From NCBI GenBank assembly GCA_003117195.1, contig BDSI01000059.1, forward strand, positions 517,481 to 581,480: a stretch of DNA of 64,000 nt. Reading direction: 5' to 3'. Positions within the stretch are counted from its first letter, which is position 1. Every line of letters starts with the position of its first letter. Positions 47,031 to 59,311 of this stretch are shown here, one piece after another. The notes under the pieces are model-generated. The model had not been told where the DNA came from. It did no database searches and saw nothing but the letters and a program-made list of their open reading frames with translations. This stretch comes from Eudorina sp. 2006-703-Eu-15 (Eukaryota > Chlorophyta > Chlorophyceae > Chlamydomonadales > Volvocaceae). The position numbers and the translations under genes were made by a program.

Positions 47031-50000
47031 ATGCAACAGGGGCCATGGCGCTGCTCGCTCGCCTTCCTAGCTTGCGCAGTACTTGTAGTGGGTTCTGCTG
47101 TGCCTGCTGGGTCGGAAACGGACGGCAAGGACCGTTTACTGCAGCAGCAGACGGACGCTGGCCTCTCTCAATTGCCAGCCAATAGCACAGCTTACACAGC
47201 TTCTGACTTCGTTCTGCTGAATGGGTGAGCCCTGCAGCTGTTTTTCTACTTGCATTCTGGTTGGGGTTCACGTTGCACGGTGTTTTGCATTGGCTCACAA
47301 AGCGCTGGCGAGCAAGCACATCATACAAAATACCCGTTCATTGACTTTTCTTTGCGTGGCTGCTCGTCATACACGTTGCCGGCGCCCTGGGACGACCGCA
47401 GCTTCCTTATTTGTAAGTTGTTGACCGCAAAATTAGGCTGTCAAAACTGTATGCTGATAAGCTGCCAACTGTTTGCGTGCTGCGACCCGTTTACGTGCTG
47501 GACGTTCTTGCTTAGCTTTATCAAGCACCCAGACATGCCCAACGAACTTACACCGCAGCTCCCTTTCGGACCTTGCCGCGCGCAGTCTTTATGCAAATCG
47601 GCTTTGTCTCGGCGGAGAGCGGCCAGGGACGCGCCAAGAATGTACGGAACATCCTGCTGAAGGTACAGTTCAACGACATTTCCCGTACTCCGTGCCAAGT
47701 GTGCGCCTCCGCCCCTGGAAGCACCAGCTTGGCGGGCCTCTGTTTATATTGTTGCGTGTGTCAGGGAATCTCTGTCCCCCTGGCCGCCCTCTGTCCCCCT
47801 GGTGGCCACGCGGCGGATTCGAGCATCTCAGCAGTGGTTGTTTGTGTTACTTCTCCACGGTCGTTACCGGCAAGCCACCCTTCTGCCGTCCCTGTAGTGC
47901 CCATCTAAGGACCAACGGGTTACGCATGACATGTACGACCGATGCTCACCCGTCCCGTCCCCCTCATTGCAGAACCTCGTCAACATCATGCTGTGCGCGA
48001 TTTGTTGGTGGGCAGTGGGCTACGCCTTCGCGTACGGCAAGTCGGCCGAGGGACTCTTAGGGTACGAACCGCAACCGCCCTCCCTCCCAACCGCCCTCCT
48101 CCTCTCTCACCCTTCTGCGCTACATTGCTGCTGTGCGCGGTCCCGCCCATGCCGTTGCGACCCATGCGACCCATGCCGTTGCGACCCATGCGACCCATGC
48201 GACCCATGCCGTTGCGATCCTCCGCGCACATCGACTCGCACCAGTCCCCCTCCTGGCGCCCTCATTCCCTCCCACCCATAGGCTGCCATGTGCTCGGCAA
48301 CCACAGGACTCCTTGTTTATGTTCATCTTCGCGTGTTAAAGCATGTAACCCTCTCCTCCCGCCCCGCTGGGGTTTGCCCTGACCCCTCTTCATCTTTGCC
48401 TGGCACCCGGGCAGCAGCAAACCACCTCCGCCCACCCCCCGCCCCCTCTCCCCCCTCCGCAGCGTCTCGCACTTCTTTAGCGACGGAGAGACCTTCGACT
48501 CCAAGCCCTGGTTCTTCACCTGGACCTTCTGCCTCTCCGCCGTCACCATCGCGTCTGGCTGCCTGGCGGAACGGACCCACCTCTTCGTGTACCCCGTCTA
48601 CACGGTGCGGTGCGGTGCGGTGCGAGAGGGGGAAGGAAGAGGGGGAAGGAAGAGGGGGAGGGGGAAGGAAGAGGGGGAGGGGGAAGGAAGAGGGGGAGGG
48701 GGGAGGACCCGATTGGCGGTGATGGGGGTAGTGGTAGTGGGCTTTGGGGGCGGGTTCTGGGGAGGTAGCGGTGCACGGTGCTGACACAAGCGATGGGGCC
48801 GGTGGGCCGCGGCTTATCCTCCTCATCCCCCGACCCCCCCCTCCTCCGGACGTCCTGGCTCCTTCCCCGTGGCCCTCGCCCCCTCTGCCCCCTGCCTTCC
48901 GATTCGCTGCATCCGTCCGGCCCCCTCCCGCCCGCCGCCCTCGCCTCCCTCCCTCCGCCCCCCTGCCCTGCCCTGCCCCCAGGCGGTGGTCAGTGTGTTG
49001 GTCCATCCGGTGGTGGCCCACTGGGTGTGGAACACCGACTCGTGGCTGAACGCCCGCGTCACCACAACCTGCCGCTTCCTGGACTTCGCGGGGGGCGCGG
49101 TGGTGCACATCGTGGGTGAGCGAGGGAGGACGGTGGCGTCATTATTGACATGAGGGGGGACGGGGGATATCGCCCTCAGGGGTTGGGGCACAGGGCGGCT
49201 CCACACGATTCGGGGGCTCCTTCCAACCTAGGAGGGGCCTGAGGTGACTCGAGGGTGAAGAGGCTTGGCTGGGGCCCGGCCTCGGCTGGGGTCCTCCCTC
49301 CCGCGGGCGGGGTCCTGCGCGCCATCTCGCTCCGCAAATTCCTTGGCTGGCCGCCACCATCCATCCGCCAACACCCGCCTCTGCCGCTTCCTCCGCCTCT
49401 GCTGCCTCTGCCTCCTCCCCGCAGGCGGGCTGACCGGGCTGATCGGCGCCATCTTCTGCGGCCCCCGCATGGGCCGGTTCGAGGACGGGGTCCACAAGGA
49501 CATCCCCGGGCATGACGTGTCGTCAGTCAGCCTCGGATCGCTGATGCTGTGGTTCGGCTGGTGGGTAGGGCGGGGTCTGGCTGGTTCGGCGGGTGGGTAG
49601 GGCGGGGTCTGGCTGGTTCGGCGGGTGGGTAGGGGTCGGTGGACGTGCATGGGTGGATGTGTATGGGTGGGTCGGGGTCGATGGGTTATTGCTGGGGTCC
49701 AGGGGTTGGGAATCTGTACGGCATCGGTGCGTGTTGCGGTTACTTCGGTTGCATTGAAAAGCACGGGCGGCGGTCGCTAGGCCGGGGCCATTTTTCCAGT
49801 GACGCATGAGGCGCTGGGTCGGGCCACGGCCGGCTAGCAGCAAAGCTGGCACACAAAGACGGCCCGCTCGGTTCACCAAAACCTGATCCCGGCGGCTGGC
49901 GGCAGGGGGCTGAGACCCTCAGGCAGGTGTGCAGGTGGCTGCGCACGTCGTCCACAACGTCCACACGTGGGGGGTTGCTTGCCTCTGGCCTCTGGCCCGC

Positions 50001-51630
50001 GTGGGGGCATCTTGGGCCTGGGCTGTCCGGGTTTGGGGTTTCGCGCCACGCACCGCGGCATGGGTTTCCCGGGTGTTGTTTGCACGAGGCCCTTTGGGGT
50101 CCGCAGCGCCGCCGCACCCATGCCACCCTCCGAGAGGGCCCCCGGACCCTGACCCGCAGGTTCGGGTTCAACTGCGGCTCCACCTACATCTACATGTCGG
50201 ACGGGGGCCCGCCCGCCTCCGCCGCCGTCAGCCGCGTCGCGCTCAACATGACGCTGTGCGCGTCCGCGGCGGGGATGGCGAGCCTGGTGCTCGCGAGCCT
50301 GCAGACGGGTGCGGGGGGGGGTGTGGGTGGGTTCGTGAAGCAAGGCGCCGGGGTGTGGGTGGGTGGGTGTTTGTGGGTGAGAGAGCGCTGCGCTGCGCCG
50401 CGGTGTGGTTTTGTGTGGTGTAGCTGCCGCGCTAGTTGGTCGGAGCGGGAGGGACACGGCCACGCCTTGCCCATTCCCATCCTCCGCTGAGCTATGATCC
50501 CATCGTTGCTGGGTCGACCCACATCGCCTTTGTGGCGCTCGCCTTTGTTGGGAATCCGCACCACAAATTGCACAATGTACAAGTATATACAATAGTATGT
50601 ACAATAGTATATACGATTTACAATTCATGTTGATGCGCTACTGACGGGCACTGACTCTTAACGACATCCACATCGCCGTCCTCTTCCACGCAGGCACGTT
50701 TGACCTGGCGGTCTGCTGCAACGGCCTGATGGCGGGGCTGTCCGCCTCCACCGCCAATGTGGGTTTCGTCACGCCCTGGGCCTCCTGCCTCACCGGCACC
50801 CTCGCGGGCTCGCTGTACGTCGCCACGTCACGTCTGCTCGTACGGTTCGGGATCGACGACCCCCTCGACTCGTCCGCCATCCACTGCGGCTCCGGCCTGC
50901 TGGGGGTGGTGATGAGCGGCTTCCTGGCTCGTCCAGCGTATGTACGAGCAATGGTGGACCGGTCCTGCGGCGGCGTGGTGTACGGCACACATGGCGGGCT
51001 GCAGCTGGGGATGCAGTTGCTGGGTGAGGCCCCGCGTCCATCACCGTTTCCTTCCATGTGTTTTTGTGTACGATCATGCGTATGATTACGTGTATGTGTA
51101 TCTGTCAAGTGTGCACATGAACCAAAAATAACATGGAAGACAATAGGTCGGAGGACGCCACAGGCCATCGGTGTCAGCCCAAGCACAATGGTTATGTGTA
51201 CCCGCGGTTGTGCAACACAACACAACACATGGAGTCCCGCAGTGCCCTGTCTGACCCGTCCGACCCATCTTGACCCTTCCACCCACGCAACGCCATGTCT
51301 CCCCCGCCGATGTGTGAGCGTGTTCGTGTCACACCCGGCCTACCCCCGGGGTATCCCCGCCCGCGCCTCTCCCTCCCTCCCCCCAATTCTACCAAGTTCC
51401 TATACCCTCCCTCCCTCCCTCCTCCCACCCCATGCGGCTTTCCAGGCCTGTTGGTGACCATCGCTTGGACCTCACTTTGGAGCGTCATCACCTTCTCCAC
51501 CCTCAAGCGCTTCAACCTGCTCCGAGTGGACCAACAGACGGAGCTGGCGGGCATCGACAACATGGAGCACGGCGGACCCGCCTACCCGGAGTTCCTGCAG
51601 CGCGTGCAGAGCTCCCGGACGGGATTCTAA
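47031..51630 (+). CDS. AMT: Ammonium transporter, AMT family
   Basis: Membrane channel/transporter for ammonium. Ten exons: 47031-47224, 47402-47412, 47586-47662, 47973-48061, 48463-48604, 48983-49115, 49425-49560, 50160-50308, 50694-51023, 51446-51630; joined frame 481 residues, normal for AMT1 proteins. Residues 1 to about 25 look like a signal peptide. The 11-base exon 2 restores FLIFFMQIGF in the first core helix. The conserved D205-F-A-G-G-A-V-V-H213 gives the substrate-binding Asp and first pore His, and H374 in SAIHCGSG is the second pore His. LWFGWFGFNCGS and the C-terminal HGGPAYPEF are family landmarks. Volvocine algae carry several AMT1 paralogs; I cannot say which this is. Start chosen at the ATG opening the signal peptide. 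Confidence 0.9.
47402..47412 (+). other. 11-nt microexon of the AMT gene
   Basis: Flanked by an AG acceptor and a consensus GTAAGT donor. Joined as GG|C TTC CTT ATT T|TC, it adds G-F-L-I-F between exon 1 (LLN) and exon 3 (FMQIGF), matching the hydrophobic start of the first AMT core helix. Without it exons 1 and 3 are out of frame. Confidence 0.85.
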
Positions 51631-54600
51631 GGGCGGGGGGGCACCAAAGACAAAGCGGGGTGGGGGTCGCTGTCTTTATTGATAAAAAGGGGGGACGCGC
51701 CGCGCGCGCGCGCGCGTGTGTGTGTGTGTGTTGCGCGACCCGGCGGGATTCCGCAACCGTACTGTTGTACTGCCGTACAAATGTACGGCGGGCAGCAAGC
51801 CTGCGCGCCTCTGATGACTCCTCTCTTGTGCGTGTGTGTGTGTGTGTGTGTCGCGGCCGGTGCTGGTCGTTGGTGCGCTCATCGTCTTGCAAAGGATTTG
51901 CAGCAGCGAGACCGCAGGGGCGTTTGTGAAATAGCAGGGGCAACGGGCAACGGTCAACGGACGAGCGGGACAAATAAAGAACCGAAGTAGTAGCAGCGGG
52001 CGCGGCATCAGAAGCATCAGTGATAATTGCAATCGCAGCAGTAGTAGAAGCAGCAGGAAAGGACGATTGCTTGGTACAGCGGGGGAGGCCACTTGCACAC
52101 GGGCATTCGAGAGGTGCTGGCTGGAAGGCCCCTCACGGACCCTCCTGCAGGAGCAGCCGTCACGGCGCCGAGCGGGATTTGCCGAGCGGCCGCAGGCCGG
52201 GTGGGGCGTGCCTGGGCCGTGCCTGTCGGGCCCCCGCGGCTCCGTACATTCGGTTGTCAGTTGGGACGGCGGCGGCGGCACTGCACTCGCGCAGTACGGG
52301 ACTGTTAGTGTACGGACAAACTGAGCGGGTCGACACGATTGGGGGACGGGGGCGGGCACGCTTTGGTCAACCGAAGCAGTGGTATTGAAAAGCCCCACAG
52401 GACAGACGTGACCCATGGGTCGGGGGCGAATGGGCCGGAAGCGATGGTGGGTCGGGGGCCCATGGGTCGGGGGCGGTCAAAATGGGTACGGTTGGAAGCG
52501 AGGTTCCGGTGCAGGGGTGGAGGAGGTATATATGAGGGGCTGTGATACACGGGGATGGGGTGAGAGAGAGAGAGAGTGAGGGGCGGGGTTGGCGGTGGGG
52601 CGGGGGTTCTGCTCTCCCCCGTGTGGAGGGGTGGCAGCAGGCAACGGCGTCGTAGGGCGGCAGAGGCAGGTCAGGGGTTGGTAAGTATCGACATTTGTAC
52701 GACCTGCCTACTTCTGATCGGCGCCGGCGGGAGGGTGTTGCAGCTTCTGCTGCTGTGTTTTTGTGAGTGAGTGTGTGTGTGTGTGTGTGTGTGATAATGG
52801 GCCGTGTGTTTCGGGATATGCGGCGGGAGGTGTACGGCGTACGACGAACGGTGGTGAGCGATGTGTCACATCGCCGGCATACACACATCATACACTGAAT
52901 GTCACCTAGTAGCTATGTACGGCACGGAAGGCATATCTTGCAATGCAATGCATGGCACCATGCCATCATCGTATCGTACGTCTGTGTGTGTGTGTGTGTG
53001 TGCGCAGCTGTCCGGCCGAATCGCGGACCCGTGGTACGGCATGTACGGCGGTTTCGATGGTCGTGCACGTCACATGGTTTTGGTCTCCACACGTTGGGTC
53101 AGGGTTTTCTTTCCATGGAATCTTTATTGTCAGGTATCGTCGCAGATGCGTCAGGGCTGTATTGGCGGGAGGGGGTGGTGGGGTCGCGGTCAAGTACGGC
53201 CGCCGGAGCGCGGGTGGTGGGTCGGAGCCCACCTCAGACGCGGCCTCTTAATCTCCTCCCAGTATGCCAGCTCCTCCCCATGTCGTACGATGTACGGCCA
53301 CGTTGACACTGGGCAGGGACTCCCCCGCCATGTCGCAGCGACCGAGTTCACGTCGTCGCGTGCGCTGTACAGCAGCGTCTGTACGATTTGTTGCCCGTGG
53401 TTGTTCCAGCACGTGCGGTGGTTGTCGTACTCACGACGATAAGACACCACGTGCAGATGGTCGCCCGCCGCTTCGGACTGCCGTACATGGCGCGCCGCGC
53501 GTTAATGTGCGTGTTCTTGGTTGTGGTCGCGGCCGGCGGTCGCTGCGATTGTGGTGGGTGGCGCCGGTCGTATCGGGGCATCAGACCAAACACACCGCAA
53601 CACACCTACCCTACACGGCACAGGACGCGACGGGCGGGGCCCTTCAGGTCGTGTGGCGGTTGGGTCCGGAGCGCGCTTCGGGTCGTTGAGCACGTGCACG
53701 CGGTTGGTCAGGTGGTTGGCCATGCGGTACGGCAGCCCTCCGTGTGGGCGGTAGGCATCCAGGCAGTACAAATCCACGCGTATATACACCAGCCAGCCAG
53801 CCAGGCGGGGCGGGGCGGGGCGGGACCGGGGAGCCGCGGAGGGATTGAAGTCAGGCGCGCTTGCAGTACGACAACTTGGGTGTCCGTAGTACTCGCAGGA
53901 AGAGTTCGGTAGTACGTACGAATGACGTAATGCGTGACATTGCTTGCTCGTAACGGAGGCCGTACTGGGCGCGGACGCTCCGTGTGTCGGCGGAAGTCAG
54001 CTGCGGTGGGGTCAAGAGTGGATGTGGCCGTCATCGTGGGGTTGGGACGCGGAGTAGATCAAATCTGGATGGCATGCCGGTAGATCTGGCTGTGCGGGCG
54101 CGGCCCATCTGGTGGCTATTCAGCCGGGTGGATCTGGATGGCCTCCAGTCGATGTGCCCACCGGGTGGCAAGGAAAGTGGCGAACAGCTCAAGGGGGGAG
54201 CGTGGGGGCCTTCCCCCTCCTGCCCATGCCCCTGCCCCCGTGGGGGAGGAGCGGGAACCAGGAAGAGGGAGGGCAGAGAGGGCGAGAGAGTGAGTGAGTG
54301 AGTGCGGCGGAGATCTGTTTGGGGGGCCTTCTGGCAAGGTGGTTATGCTGGGGGTTGGCCTGCAGGTCCTACTCGTGGTAGCTGGACCTGGTGGTGTGTA
54401 CGTCCTAATGTACGGCACAGTGCCCTCGTCGCAGCACAGCAGTAAGGGCTTTAATAATCTGTAGCAGAGAACAGGTCGCAATCGGGCTCGGATCAGAGTC
54501 TTACAATTTTGTTGGCGGCTGTGTGTGTTGCAGTGGGGGCGGGAAGGAGGGGCGTGCTGGCCATGGAGGTTGCCAAGCGGGGGTCGCGTGCAACGCTTCA

Positions 54601-55458
54601 AGGCTTGCATGGTAGTTATCAAATATTGCCGGTGGGCATTTTTCTCACGAAGGCGCGTCCACGCAACGCAACGGCAAGCAAGGGGGTTCCTGCCGTCGTA
54701 CGACAACACGGCGGTGCGGAGGGAAGGACCCCCTGGTGGTTTGGGCACCAGGTACGTACGTGCACAATGACCGGTACACCCATGTGTACGGTGTACGACA
54801 AGGGCATTTACAAAGGGATTCGGGTCCAGAACATGTACGTGGTCTTGTTATCGTGGTCTATTTTTTTCAAAAGGGAAATGGGTCTTTCTGACTGAACTTG
54901 CTTCCTTGCACAGGCGTTACACGTCGCACCTAGGCTCCCCCGCCAGAGGAACGCAGCTTCCCGCAGCTCCGCCCAGCCTGCGGGCTGGGAGCCTGAGGGG
55001 GCCGCGGAAAACGGACTGTTCGTCATTTTGAGGGCGTTGTCCGGTGCAGTGCGAAGGCTTGGGGCGGCGCGCCGATGGGGGGCAGGGAGGCAGGGGACGC
55101 TGCACGCTGGGTACGACACAGGCGGTGGTCACCCGGGTCCCCCCCGGCCAGATGCGACACGCGCGGCAGCACGCGGCCTCGGCCTGTCGCGTTACGGCTG
55201 CTGTTGTGAGGGGTGAGGGGTGTCGATGGGGAGAGAGGCGAGGGCGATGGGCCTCAGAGGCTGCGCGTCGGAGGCACCCCACTGCAGGGAGCGGCGGGAA
55301 GGCAAGAGGGGGGCGGGGAGGACCGTTTACGGAATGACAGGAAGGGGGGGACGCGGTGGTACGGCACTTGCAAACGGGGACAGTGCGTGAGGGGGGGATA
55401 CGTGGGAGCCCCGAGGTTCGTCGACACGGCAGCGTTGACGTGATGTTTGTGGGGTGTG

Positions 55459-55490
<32 letters not shown>

Positions 55491-55621
55491 TGTTTAGCGG
55501 GCAGGGCAGGAGCGCGTGGCGTGCAAGGGGCAGAGCTACAACTGCCCCTGCCCCAGTTCATAAAACAATGTGTGTATGTGTGTTTTAGCAAGGAAACGTG
55601 TATGTGAGCGGGTGCGTGTGT

Positions 55622-55689
<68 letters not shown>

Positions 55690-56035
55690 ACACGGAGAAA
55701 GAGAGAGACAGAGAGTCGTACAGCCTTGTCGGGCGCATGCACACGGACTTGTACGGTGTGTGTGTGTGTGTGTGGAAATGTACGGTAGTTAGTTCCGTAC
55801 ATTTCCGTTGCATGTATGTGTCGTGTGTGTGGCGTTGTTTCCGTGAGGGCGGCACCGATGTGGCAGAGTGCGCGTGCGTGTATGTATGTACGGCGTGATT
55901 GTACGGCGTGATTGTACGGCGCGGGAACCCTCAATACCAAGACCACGACTGTCGAAGCGCGGTCCGCCCGGAGCGCCGTCGATGGGACGGACCTCGGGGG
56001 GGTTGAGCTTTGATGTCGTCTTTATAAATAAGGAT

Positions 56036-56385
56036 AACGAGTAAATATACCGACGATTACCTGATTTGACTGCTCCAGGGTTTGACCCCCCGTGATGGAG
56101 GTCACGATGCGCTGTCGGGGCGGTGGGCGGTGGGGCGGGACATGTGGGGGGGGCGGGGGGAAAGCGGACTTTGGGGCGCCTCTTCTGGCTGCGTGTGTGT
56201 GCGAGTGTCTATGGTGTGGGTAGGGGCGTTTTGACCTTGACCTTGGGCACTGAAGGGCCTTACGCGGCCTCCCTGGATCACAAGAGCGCGCTCCCTGCCC
56301 TTGCCAGGCCAGGCCCCTGCAGGACATTCATCTAATGGATTGTGGATTCGGCAGAGGCACTGAGTCATGCAGTGTATGGTGAGGA
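56036..56385 (-). CDS. Possible terminal exons of an unknown minus-strand gene
   Basis: A minus-strand frame carrying GKGRERALVIQGGR meets a GTAAGG donor in phase 0. The next acceptor (CCCCGACAG) opens RIVTSITGGQTLEQSNQ, which continues VIVGIFTRYPYL to a stop. The joined stretch looks protein-like and is not low complexity. No upstream exons or family could be identified, and a family F repeat overlaps its 5' side. It may be a gene fragment or chance. Confidence 0.2.
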
Positions 56386-56450
56386 AGCTTTGGCTATCAC
56401 CGATGACCCTAGCGGGGTCCACTGTAACATCCTTGATAATAAGGAAAAAG
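56378..56450 (+). repeat. Dispersed repeat family F
   Basis: GTGAGGAAGCTTTGGCTATC, then GACCCTAGCGGGGTCC, then TGTAACATCCTTGATAATAA; closest to the copy at 36364. Confidence 0.65.
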
Positions 56451-56897
56451 AGACATTCTGTAAGAGTGTGGGACTCCAGGGACGGCGCGAAAGCTGTAAT
56501 AAGGAACTGCTGTCTCCCGTGTTTGCGTGCTTTGAAACAGGCGTAAGGCGCGTGTCCTCGCGGGATGGAAAACCGGAGCTGCACCGGAGGTGCGCCATTA
56601 AAACGTTTTGGTTATATACACCGAACGGATGCGGACCCGACGCCTTGTCCCTCACGGCCAGCCCTCGTCCGAACGCTGCACCCCCGCGGTGTACGACAGT
56701 TGGAAAAAGCGCCGCGCGCCACTTGTGTGAAAGTGCGTTGGCCCGCCAGCCCCGAGGGACGGTCGGCAGAGCGCGGGCAGCCGGATGAGGGATGACCGTC
56801 CGTCCATCGTGGGGGCCACCGGAGGACCTCTACAGGGAGGAGGAGGAGTGGAGGAGGTTGGGGTGGGCGGCAGGATCCGTCGACATGCGGGCTTGTG

Positions 56898-56965
56898 TTT
56901 AGAATTGCAACCCGCCCGCCCGCCCGATCCCAGGTGGCAATATACTTACTATAGAACCTGCGAGG
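56898..56965 (-). repeat. Dispersed repeat family B
   Basis: GTGTTTAGAATTGCAACCCG, then CCGATCCCAGGTGGCAATAT and ACTTACTATAGAAC, the reverse complement of 19335-19405. Related copies at 32546-32625, 35345-35400, 40229-40265 and 44594-44625. Confidence 0.65.
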
Positions 56966-59047
56966 AAAAACTTACCATAGGCAGGCGCGCGGACAAGGCA
57001 GCCGCCGAGCCGCGCCACCACCGCAAGGCAAATCATACCGCAAATACTAAATACGGAGACGCACGACGCACGCAAACGGATTGGTTACCGACCTGTAAAA
57101 TGTATGACGAATGTATGGTGACGGCCCCCACGGAAGCAGCGTCGGTCGTCCATCATGCGGGAACGCGGAAGGAAGCAAGTTGTGAGGCAAAGTGGAAGGG
57201 AGCAAGACAAAATACAGTAACTAAACAAGGTGAAAGCAAACAGGATGAAAGCAAACAGGTTACTATGGTGGTGGCGCGGCTACGGGTGAGAAGCGCGGAA
57301 GGAGGGATTTGTAGGCAGGGACGCGTACGAACGCGGCATGGGTGCAGTACGGTAGTGTACGGAAGGGACGCCAGTGTACCAGCGGCCGGTGGGGTAATGA
57401 CATATGTGCGGATAATGCGGGTGTGATCCGGGTAGCGGGCCAGAGGAAAGGTTGGCTCCCCACCGATCCCGGTCACGGACGGGATGCCCGTATGCATGCG
57501 GGGCACCGGTCCAAGCGCTGTGGGTGGGGTTGGAAAGGCCGGCAGAGTGGGAGAGGTGGGGGAGGCGATGGAGTGCGTTGCGGGCGTGTGTGTGTTAAAA
57601 TAAACCGAGAGACACGACTGGCGTGTGTGTGTGTGTGGGGGGGGACGCAGGCCCGCAGCGGGAAGAGATGGCGGTCTTGGAACGTCTTGGAGGTTCGGTC
57701 GGAGACCAACGACGGGAGTTTTGATGGGAGTTTTACAGCGGCGGACCCCTGCTGCCGAGTGCGCGACCGACCGACCGACCGACGCGCTGTCGTCTCGCAG
57801 ATCGGCGCACCAGCGAATGCCGTACAGGGGATCCTTACGGGTTCCGCGGTGGAGGGGGTGGAGGGGGTGGAGGGCTGCCCAACTTGCTTTCAGAGTTGTG
57901 GGCCCTTGTGGGGGCTTCCCGTCCGTTGCTGGCTGTGCCGGGGTGCCGGGCGATTCGCGCTCACACGCCTGCACCCGAGGCCCCGGGCCTGCTGAACATC
58001 CAAACATCGACTCTGCCTGGTCGCTAACTACCCCCCTTGTGTCAATAAAGACAGCGAAACCGCTAGAGTACCCACACCACACCACCCGCCCCCCTCAGCT
58101 CGCTACATGACTTCAATGCCCTCCCCTGCCCTTGCCCTTGCCTTCGCCCTTGGCACCGTACCCGTCCCATCGAGCGAGGCCGCCGAGCTCGCCCACCCGC
58201 CCAGTACAAAAAGCACCAACACATGGGGTACGGCACTCAGAAAGGCGGCGCCAGCAGCAGTAGCAGCAGCAGCAGAACAAACCCCTAGACGCGCCGCCGC
58301 CCTCTAACCCTCGCCCTCACACCCATCACCCGCCTCGCGGCTCAGTTACGGTATCGTTTTTCACACCCATCACCCGCCCCGCGCTGCTGGCGCAAGGGGA
58401 CACGGCCACGACCAGCCCGGCGGGCCGGGCCGCCGGACGAGATGAGGGGAGGGGAGACAGCCGCTGCTCGGCATTCCCTCCAGACCAGTCTCTGATGCGA
58501 CCCTAGAGACCCAGACGACGAGGTCCCTTCCCAAAACGGTGCAGCTCAAATGAATGCAACCGTCAGAATGCAACCGTCAGATTGTCTCAGTGTGACGAGC
58601 ACACGCGTTCGTTCGCGGCGAGGCGCGCTCTCCAGACACGACACGTGTGGTGCACTCGAGACCCATGGGTCGTGCGTGTGGCACGTGCGCACGGACCCAG
58701 CGCATACACACGATGCGTCGTCCGTACGACAAGTACGGACACCCGCGCCAAGTCTCTGCTCCAAAACCAGTCTCGCCACTAGCTCAAGTGGGTGCGAGTT
58801 ACCTACATACCTATGATTGCGCTGTACATGACGTCTGCTCCACAAAACACACACACACACACGCGCACAAACACACAGACACACACACACACACACGCGC
58901 GCACGCGCCCGGCGATACTAGGCGCTGGCATCCCCTTTGCGTCTCCCGGCGGACTGGCCACACACTGACACGCCCATACCATCCTGCTGCCGTACTAATG
59001 CCCGTATAGTGTACGGCTTGAAAATAGACCCCCATGCGGTAGCGAGT

Positions 59048-59052
59048 TTACA
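59048..59052 (-). terminator. TGTAA poly(A) signal of the coiled-coil gene
   Basis: Minus-strand TGTAA 260 bases after the stop, a normal algal 3' UTR length. Confidence 0.5.
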
Positions 59053-59311
59053 AGCCGGCGATTAGGACGCAGCAAGCTGACCCCATGCATACACACACAT
59101 ACATACGCACGCGCGCACGCACCCACGCAGTCCCATCCCATGTTTCTAAAATCGTCCGTACACCCCGGCGATCATCCGTACACCCCACACCACCACCACC
59201 ACCACCACCGACACTTCGTCCTCTAGCCGCATTGCAATCAGGCGTGTGGGAGCCCAACGAGAACGATATCAGGTGAGGCGTGGTGTGGTGAGGTGCGTTG
59301 TCATCACCGAA

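Larger units (their letters stand above)
51631..59311. other. Long repeat-rich spacer without a confident gene
   Basis: It contains a reverse family C copy (51650-51690), many TACGGCA motifs, GACCCATGGGTC copies (52410, 58660), (GT)n and (GA)n tracts (55450-55500, 55636-55686), a family F copy (56378-56450), a repeat-B copy in reverse (56898-56965) and a family C copy (58018-58065). The only coding hint is a possible minus-strand exon pair near 56.0-56.4 kb, listed separately. Confidence 0.55.

Noticed and set aside
58107..58307. Plus-strand 66-codon frame with a signal-peptide-like start
   Set aside because: It is followed at once by an Ala run from a GCAGCA microsatellite and stops; it adjoins a family C repeat and has no supporting exons.
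59233..59272. Plus-strand segment GVWEPNENDIR with AG and GTGAGG borders
   Set aside because: It lies in the 3' UTR of the minus-strand coiled-coil gene and has no plus-strand partner exons.
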